DNA of 10,094 nt from positions 1 to 10,094 of the forward strand of contig JAKAVH010000063.1 of assembly GCA_021827545.1 (NCBI GenBank), given 5' to 3'. How positions within the stretch are numbered: the first letter of the stretch is position 1; each line of letters begins with the position of its first letter. The position numbers were made by a program, and so were the translations under genes. This DNA comes from Thermoplasmata archaeon. GTDB taxonomy: Archaea; Thermoplasmatota; Thermoplasmata; UBA184. Of the stretch, positions 5,601 through 10,094 are shown piece by piece. The notes beneath the pieces were generated by a model. It did no database searches, was not told where the DNA came from, and saw nothing but the letters and a program-made list of their open reading frames with translations.

Positions 5601-5614
5601 CGGAACGCACGACG

Positions 5615-6982
5615 ATGCGGCTTTGCATCAACACTCAGACCCCTCCCTTTCGGCTCGCCGGTCCGGGCGACACCGACCGGAGCGGGAGCCCCTCGGGCCG
5701 CTACGTGGCGAACGTCGGCGGCGTCGTGCCGATGATGCGAGCGCTGCTCGCCGCTTCCCTGGGGCGCTGGATCGACCGGCCGGCCCGCTGGGTCGCCCTC
5801 GGGGCCCCCGGTGCGTCCCGCGAACTCTCCTCGCCCGAAGGGGTCGTGGTCGAGCACGTCGACCTCTCCCCGTTGGACCGGCGGCGGTACGCCCGGTTCA
5901 AAGACTCGGTCTGGTATTCGTTCCACGGCCCGGGATTCCCCGAATTCGCGCGCGACGACTACCGTTCGTTCCTCACGTACTCGCACCGGACCGCGGACGT
6001 GCTCCTCGCCCACTTGGACGACACCGACCTCTACTACGTCAACGACTTTCAGCAGCTCCTCATCGGCGGCCTGATCGGCTCGGCCGCGCCCGCCGTGCTC
6101 CGCTGGCACATTCCGCTCGAACTCGCGGGGTATCCCGAACCAGTCCGGCGCTTCTTCTTGCGGTCGATGGAAGGGTTCGACGCCATCGTCGTGAGCACCC
6201 GGGCCGGGCTCGAGGAGCTCGTCCGCTCGGGCTACCACGGCCGGGCCCACCAGCTCTATCCGTACGTCGACCCCCGCGATCACGCCGAAGCGACCCCGCG
6301 CGAGGTCGCCGCGTTCCGAGAGCGCTACGGACTCGGGGAGGCGCCCGTGATCCTCAGCGTCGCCCGCCTCGACCCGGTCAAGCGCCAAGACCTCCTCGTC
6401 CGCGCCTTCGCTTCGATCCGCCGCAAGTTCCCGTCGGCCCGTCTCGTCCTCGTCGGAGGCGGAAGCTTCTCGACGATGGCACTCGGGACCGATCCGCGGG
6501 AGACGAAGCGCCTCGCTTGGCAACGCCGGCTCGACCATGTGATCCGCCGTCACCGGTTGGAAGGGTCGGTCGTGCTCACGGGTTCGGTCACCCCGGCCGA
6601 ACGCAACGCGGCGTACTCCGCGGCGAGCGTCTTCGTCCATCCGGCCCCGTGGGAAGGCTTCGGGCTCGTCGCCATCGAGGCGTGGATCCACGGGCTACCG
6701 GTCGTCGTGAGCCAGGGCGCGGGCGTTGCCGAGCTGGTCGACGACGGGCTCAACGGGTTCACCACGCCTCCGGGATCGGTTCGCGCGATCGCCCACTCGA
6801 TCGAGCGCCTCCTTCGGCGCCCCGGAGAGGCCGAGCGGCTGGGCGCCGCGGGTCGGCTCACGGCCCGGCGGTGCTACATCGGACGGGCGATCCCGCGACT
6901 GAAGGCGATCTTCTCGGAAGCGATCGACCTGTACCACTCGAGCGGGCTCCGACAACCGTCGACGAGGAGATGGGGCCGGTGA
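5615..6982 (+). CDS. GT-B glycosyltransferase, GT4-like with trehalose-synthase-like N-half, 455 aa
   Basis: The C-terminal half is a GT4-type donor domain. It has VILSVARLDPVKRQDLLVRAF (245-265), ARLVLVGGG (275-283), VVLTGSVTPAERNAAYSAASVFVHPA (319-344), and the donor-binding block PWEGFGLVAIEAWIHGLPVV (345-364) with Glu347 and Glu355. The N-half reads like the acceptor half of trehalose synthases (OtsA/TreT): VWYSFHGPGFPEF (99-111), DLYYVNDFQQLLIGGLI (138-154, compare the VHDYHL motif), then LRWHIPLEL (162-170, compare LHIPFP) and FDAIVVST. It probably transfers glucose from a nucleotide sugar with retention of configuration; the acceptor is not known. The ATG at 5615 has no TATA box, so it is likely read from the GH15 promoter. 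Its 3' end overlaps the HAD gene. A trehalose-type product is favoured by the GH15 neighbour, but other alpha-glucosides are possible. Confidence 0.85.
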   Translation: MRLCINTQTPPFRLAGPGDTDRSGSPSGRYVANVGGVVPMMRALLAASLGRWIDRPARWVALGAPGASRELSSPEGVVVEHVDLSPLDRRRYARFKDSVWYSFHGPGFPEFARDDYRSFLTYSHRTADVLLAHLDDTDLYYVNDFQQLLIGGLIGSAAPAVLRWHIPLELAGYPEPVRRFFLRSMEGFDAIVVSTRAGLEELVRSGYHGRAHQLYPYVDPRDHAEATPREVAAFRERYGLGEAPVILSVARLDPVKRQDLLVRAFASIRRKFPSARLVLVGGGSFSTMALGTDPRETKRLAWQRRLDHVIRRHRLEGSVVLTGSVTPAERNAAYSAASVFVHPAPWEGFGLVAIEAWIHGLPVVVSQGAGVAELVDDGLNGFTTPPGSVRAIAHSIERLLRRPGEAERLGAAGRLTARRCYIGRAIPRLKAIFSEAIDLYHSSGLRQPSTRRWGR

Positions 6983-7773
6983 GCGAGGCCGTCCCGAAAC
7001 GACCCGGCCGTCGACCGGACGGTCCGTACGGGTTCACCGTCGACTTCTGGCACACGCTGGCCGTCCTCACGCCCACCGACGAACGGCGCCTCACGAGCGC
7101 CCGGGACGCGGTGTGGGTCCGTCGGCTCGTCCGCGCCGGCGTTCCCGAATCCCGGGCGTTCGAACTCCGACGCGGGCTCGCTCGCTGGAACGAGCGAGAA
7201 GAGTCCGCCGGGCGCGCCCCGTCGCTGGCCGCCCAGATCGACCGAGTCGAGGCGTGGAGCGGCGTGCGGCTCCCATTGGCCCCGCTGCGCCGGGCGCTCG
7301 ACCGGCTCGTCGATACCGCGCGGCTCCGCGCGCCCCCGAATGCCCACCGGGTCCTCCGGGACCTTCGGCGGGCGGGCGTCCGGCTCGCCGTCGTCTCGAA
7401 TGTGATCAACGAGTCGCCCGCGGCGATCCGACGGGCGATCCGCCGCCTCGGATACGGACGGATCTTTCGCGCGCTTGTCTTCTCCGCAGAGTACCCCTTC
7501 TCCAAACCGGACCCCCGGATCTATCGGGTCGCCCTGAAAGCGCTCGGCGTCGCGCCGGGCCGCTCGGCCCACATCGGCGACCTCCCGCTCGACGAGCGCG
7601 GCGCCCGGGCGGCAGGCATGGCCGCGATCCGTCTAGTGCCGGCGACTCTGGGCCCCCGCCGACCGCGCTCGAGGGCCCGACCGGCCGAAAGGGCGGGGAC
7701 GAAGCGGCTCGTCGCGAACGGGTGGGAGAGCCTAACAGCGGATCGAGTGGTGGCCCTCCTTCGGAGGGGGTGA
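6970..7773 (+). CDS. HAD-superfamily hydrolase with helical cap, 267 aa
   Basis: All four HAD motifs can be placed. Motif I is VDFWHTL with nucleophile Asp25. Motif II is LAVVSNV with Ser143, motif III is FSKPDPRIY with Lys179, and motif IV is HIGDLPLDERGARAAGM with Asp204 and Asp208. Residues about 36-120 are helical and Arg-rich, as in the C1 cap of subfamily I. The usual DxD of phosphatases is Asp-Phe-Trp, so the second, acid/base Asp is missing; dehalogenase-like members also lack it. Activity on phosphate esters is thus uncertain, although a sugar-phosphate phosphatase would suit the neighbouring synthase. The ATG at 6970 overlaps the glycosyltransferase by 13 bases with GAGGAG before it; a GTG at 6979 would form a four-base GTGA overlap. 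Either way, translation is probably coupled. Residues 228-245 are basic and unstructured-looking. Confidence 0.85.
   Translation: MGPVSEAVPKRPGRRPDGPYGFTVDFWHTLAVLTPTDERRLTSARDAVWVRRLVRAGVPESRAFELRRGLARWNEREESAGRAPSLAAQIDRVEAWSGVRLPLAPLRRALDRLVDTARLRAPPNAHRVLRDLRRAGVRLAVVSNVINESPAAIRRAIRRLGYGRIFRALVFSAEYPFSKPDPRIYRVALKALGVAPGRSAHIGDLPLDERGARAAGMAAIRLVPATLGPRRPRSRARPAERAGTKRLVANGWESLTADRVVALLRRG
7763..7773 (+). promoter_or_regulatory. Strong Shine-Dalgarno site at the HAD/ClC junction
   Basis: GGAGGGGGTGA includes the GGTGA core (7769-7773) and also contains the HAD stop codon. Six bases further lies an ACG at 7780, in frame with the ClC protein. A GTG at 7770 is inside the site itself, too close for it, and in a different frame. 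Confidence 0.5.
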
Positions 7774-7779
7774 GACACC

Positions 7780-9669
7780 ACGGATCGATCCGAGCCGCCC
7801 TCGTCGACGTCCCGGCCCGGACGTCCCGTACCGGGGAGCGGCTTCTGGCGGGCCTTCAAAGAGTGGCGGAGCCTCGACTTCGGGGGCGCCCGCCGCCTCT
7901 ACCGATGGGCCGTCATCGGCGTCGCCGTCGGAATCATCGCGGGCGTGGTCGCGATCGCGTTCTACGACGCCCTCACCATCGTCAGCAATACGCTCCTCGG
8001 CAATCTTCTCGGGATCGTCTTGCCGACGAACGGCGCCCCGTTCGGCCCCGGCATTGCCTGGTCGACGAACCCTCTCGGGGTCGTCGCGCTGCCCGCCCTG
8101 CTCGTCGCCGGTGGGCTCGGCGCGGGCGTGATCGCGATGCGATGGGCGCCCGAAGTCGAAGGGCACGGCACGGATCAGAGCATCCGGGCGTTCCACCGCG
8201 GCCGCGGCCGCATCCGCTACCGGACGCCGCCGCTCAAGTTTCTCGCCTCCGTGCTCACGCTCGGGACGGGGGGCAGCGGGGGGCGCGAAGGGCCGACCGC
8301 TCAGATCGGCAGCGGGATCGCGAGCTTCCTCGCAAACCCGTTGCGCCTGTCGACCCAAGAGCGTCGGGTGGCGACAATGGCCGGGGTCGGCGCCGGGATC
8401 GGCGCCATCTTCCGCGCGCCGTTCGGCGCCGCGCTGCTCTCGAGCGAGATCCTCTACCTTTCCGACTTCGAGCCGGAAGTGATCATGCCGTCGATCATCG
8501 CCTCGGTGATCTCGTACGCCATCTTCATCACGATCAACGGGCCGGGGGCGGAGTTCGCGACGCCCGCCGGGCTCGGCTGGAGCGCGATCCAGCTTCCCGT
8601 CTACGTCCTGCTCGGCCTCGTCTCGGGATTGATCGGCATCGTCTACGTCACGACCTTCTACCGCACCCGGGCGTTCTTCCGGCGGCTTGGGATCCCGCCG
8701 TGGCTCCGACCCGCGGTCGGCGTCGCCATCGTCGGGGCCGTTCTCGTCGCCCTGTACTTCGTCGTCCCGTTCGAAGGCCACTTATTGACCGTCGGCGCCA
8801 TCGGGATCGGCTACGGCGTCGTCCAGTGGCTCTTGTTCCAAGGCCACCTCCCCCTCCTCGTGCTCTTAGTCGTCGTCGCGCTCATCTTCGTCAAGATCGC
8901 CGCGACCGCCCTCACCATCGGCTCCGGCGGGAGCGCGGGGCTATTCGGGCCGGGGATCGTCATCGGAGCGGCGATCGGCTTCTCCGTGATCAGCTTGGTC
9001 GACCTCGCGGTGCCGAGCGTCGCCACTCCCGGCGACGTCACCGCGTTCGCGATCATCGGCATGATGACGTTCTTCGGCAGCGTCTCCCGCGCCCCGATCG
9101 CGGTGATCCTGATGGTCGTCGAGATGACTGGCTCCGAGGCGCTTCTCGTCCCCGCGATGGTCGCGATCTTCGTCGGCTACTACGTCGCCGGCCGGCACCA
9201 CCTCTACGAGGAGCAGGTCGAAAACCGCTTGGCCTCTCCGGCGCACACGACCGAGTACTTCGCCGAGTTCCTCCGCCACATGCCGTGCTCGAGCGCTCTC
9301 GAACGGTTTCCCCCGACCGTGCGGCCGACCGACTCGGTCCACGACGCCGAGCTCGCCCTCAGCCGCTCGACGGTCTCGCTCGTCGCGGTCGTCGATCACG
9401 ACAAGCTCGTCGGGGAGATCCGCCTCGCCGACATCTTGGACGTGCCGTTCGGCCATCGGCCGCGGGTTGAGGCGAAGAAGATCGCGCGGGAGAACTTCGC
9501 GACCGTCCACCCCGACACCAGCCTCCTCGAGGTCGTGGCGGCCCTCGATGCGGAAGGGGTCGACGCCGTGCTCGTCACCGACCGCGCCGACCGGAGCCGG
9601 CTCGTCGGCTTCATCACGCGCGAATCGATCACCCGGTTCCAGCGCTCCCCGTCGCTCCCGGTGGAGTAG
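7780..9669 (+). CDS. ClC-family chloride channel/antiporter with two CBS domains
   Basis: An integral membrane anion transporter. ClC marks, counted from the GTG at 7945: GHGTDQSIRAF (73-83) where the family has GSGIP/GHGVP; GGREGPTAQIGS (112-123) with gating Glu115 present; GAIFRAPFGAALLSSEILYLSDFE (153-176); and GSGGSAGLFGPGIVIGAAIG (327-344), the G-x-F-x-P-like anion-binding loop. The gating Glu allows Cl-/H+ exchange, but the sequence does not decide between channel and antiporter. Two CBS repeats, about 448-502 and 514-566, would face the cytoplasm and sense nucleotides. The first membrane helix (WAVIGVAVGIIAGVVAIAFY) starts before 7945, so that GTG is too late. The frame is coding-like back to the HAD stop at 7771-7773 and holds no ATG, GTG or TTG. 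I set the start at ACG 7780 behind a strong SD site; a sequencing indel is the main alternative. The family call is secure, the start is not. Confidence 0.9.
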   Translation, partial: TDRSEPPSSTSRPGRPVPGSGFWRAFKEWRSLDFGGARRLYRWAVIGVAVGIIAGVVAIAFYDALTIVSNTLLGNLLGIVLPTNGAPFGPGIAWSTNPLGVVALPALLVAGGLGAGVIAMRWAPEVEGHGTDQSIRAFHRGRGRIRYRTPPLKFLASVLTLGTGGSGGREGPTAQIGSGIASFLANPLRLSTQERRVATMAGVGAGIGAIFRAPFGAALLSSEILYLSDFEPEVIMPSIIASVISYAIFITINGPGAEFATPAGLGWSAIQLPVYVLLGLVSGLIGIVYVTTFYRTRAFFRRLGIPPWLRPAVGVAIVGAVLVALYFVVPFEGHLLTVGAIGIGYGVVQWLLFQGHLPLLVLLVVVALIFVKIAATALTIGSGGSAGLFGPGIVIGAAIGFSVISLVDLAVPSVATPGDVTAFAIIGMMTFFGSVSRAPIAVILMVVEMTGSEALLVPAMVAIFVGYYVAGRHHLYEEQVENRLASPAHTTEYFAEFLRHMPCSSALERFPPTVRPTDSVHDAELALSRSTVSLVAVVDHDKLVGEIRLADILDVPFGHRPRVEAKKIARENFATVHPDTSLLEVVAALDAEGVDAVLVTDRADRSRLVGFITRESITRFQRSPSLPVE

Positions 9670-9702
9670 GGACGAGGGCGCCGGTCCCGCGGGTTGCGCT
9701 CC

Positions 9703-9709
9703 TTTTGAA
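9703..9709 (+). promoter_or_regulatory. Possible TATA box of the last gene, in a T-rich stretch
   Basis: TTTTGAA is centred 29 bases before the GTG at 9735. The pyrimidine-rich run around it (9700-9720) could equally act as an archaeal T-tract terminator for the ClC operon. Both roles in one 65-base gap are possible. Confidence 0.35.
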
Positions 9710-9734
9710 CTTTCCTTCCTCTCGGCCCGGCCCT

Positions 9735-10094
9735 GTGTCGGACGCGCTCGACCGTTCCCCCGCGTCATCCGCTCGCCGGTGGCGGATCGGGCTCGTCACC
9801 GCCACCAGCGTCCGCAACGGCGCCGGGACCGACAATTGGATCCTGAACCTGGTCCGGTCGAATCCGTACCCGGACGTCGCGTTCACGGTCTTCGAGAGCC
9901 GCTGGATCGATCGGGAGCGGATGGACCCGGCGGACTACGCGGAACTGCGGGCGAAGGCCCGCTTCGTCGTCCTGCCGGATCACTGGCGGCTGCGGCGCCG
10001 GACGCTGGCCGCCCTGGCATGGGTGCGGCCGAAGGCCGCCCGGTTCTTCCTCCGCGAGCTCCTCCAGCGAGCGATCGTCCGCGGGACCGTGGGG
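9735..10094 (+). CDS. Glycosyltransferase N-terminal fragment (GT4-like), runs off the window
   Basis: The frame is open for exactly 120 codons from a GTG at 9735 to the last base of the window, with no stop. After a Ser/Arg-rich lead, residues 17-40 read RIGLVTATSVRNGAGTDNWI then LNLV. This is the first strand, glycine-bearing loop and first helix of a GT-B glycosyltransferase, where acceptor-side GT4 enzymes have G-x-G-T-E-x-x. Next come strand FTVFESRWIDRER and FVVLPDHWRLRRR, then a helical basic stretch. The donor domain that would confirm the family lies outside. A TATA-like box precedes the GTG, so it may be its own transcript rather than part of the ClC operon. The substrate cannot be told. 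Confidence 0.65.
   Translation, partial: MSDALDRSPASSARRWRIGLVTATSVRNGAGTDNWILNLVRSNPYPDVAFTVFESRWIDRERMDPADYAELRAKARFVVLPDHWRLRRRTLAALAWVRPKAARFFLRELLQRAIVRGTVG

Noticed and set aside
4226..5614. Plus-strand frame open upstream of the glycosyltransferase
   Set aside because: It overlaps the GH15 gene in a different frame and is Arg/Pro/Gly repeats, typical of GC-rich out-of-frame reading. The protein family begins at the ATG at 5615.
5495..6691. 398-codon minus-strand open frame opposite the glycosyltransferase
   Set aside because: Lies opposite a clear enzyme gene, composition is Asp/Glu/Arg/Pro noise, and no motif is present. GC-rich codons in the real frame keep the antisense frame free of stops.
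7732..8781. 349-codon minus-strand open frame opposite the ClC gene
   Set aside because: Charged low-complexity antisense reading of a ClC gene with intact family motifs.
7113..9470. 785-codon plus-strand open frame across the HAD and ClC genes
   Set aside because: It is almost all Arg/Pro/Gly/Ala and overlaps two well supported genes. Only its short segment just after 7770 was kept in mind as the frameshift alternative for the ClC start.
1..10094. Search for CRISPR array, insertion-sequence ends, rRNA or integrase
   Set aside because: No regularly spaced repeats, transposase or recombinase motifs, or rRNA-like sequence were seen by reading.

Overview
The window comes from an archaeon. It holds ribosomal protein L10e (the archaeal uL16), an initiator tRNA with the archaeal/eukaryotic A1-U72 end pair and no encoded CCA, TATA boxes about 25 bases upstream of start codons (leaderless-style promoters), and a tRNA intron with bulge-helix-bulge geometry. 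The iMet sequence and the GH15 + glycosyltransferase set look most like Thermoplasmata, from a very GC-rich lineage; that placement is an inference.

Left part (1-2221) is an accessory block of small, mostly unrecognised genes with lower GC (hand count 35/60 G+C at 961-1020, against 43/60 at 6361-6420). A divergent promoter near 860-900 separates a leftward pair (AbrB-type swapped-hairpin regulator, then a 122-residue unknown) from a rightward small winged-helix protein. A perfect 16-bp palindrome touches the leftward TATA box. Next to it is a second leftward pair: a two-knuckle zinc-ribbon protein followed by a 195-residue unknown.

Middle part (2222-3569) is housekeeping: rpl10e on +, a UspA-family protein converging on it with a 53-bp overlap, and on - an initiator tRNA-Met(CAU) interrupted in the D-loop by a roughly 30-nt intron. 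The intron is the most distinctive feature of the window.

Right part (3570-10094) is a rightward cluster: a GH15 glucoamylase/trehalase-family hydrolase, a retaining glycosyltransferase with a trehalose-synthase-like N-half, a HAD hydrolase lacking the usual second Asp, a ClC chloride channel/antiporter with two CBS domains, and the first 120 codons of another glycosyltransferase. Glycosyltransferase and HAD overlap, and HAD and ClC abut, so these three are probably translated from one message. A working reading is synthesis and breakdown of a glucose-based compatible solute (trehalose or a similar glucoside) coupled to chloride handling. The ClC gene has no ordinary start codon before its first membrane helix; coding-like sequence runs back to a strong Shine-Dalgarno site followed by an ACG.
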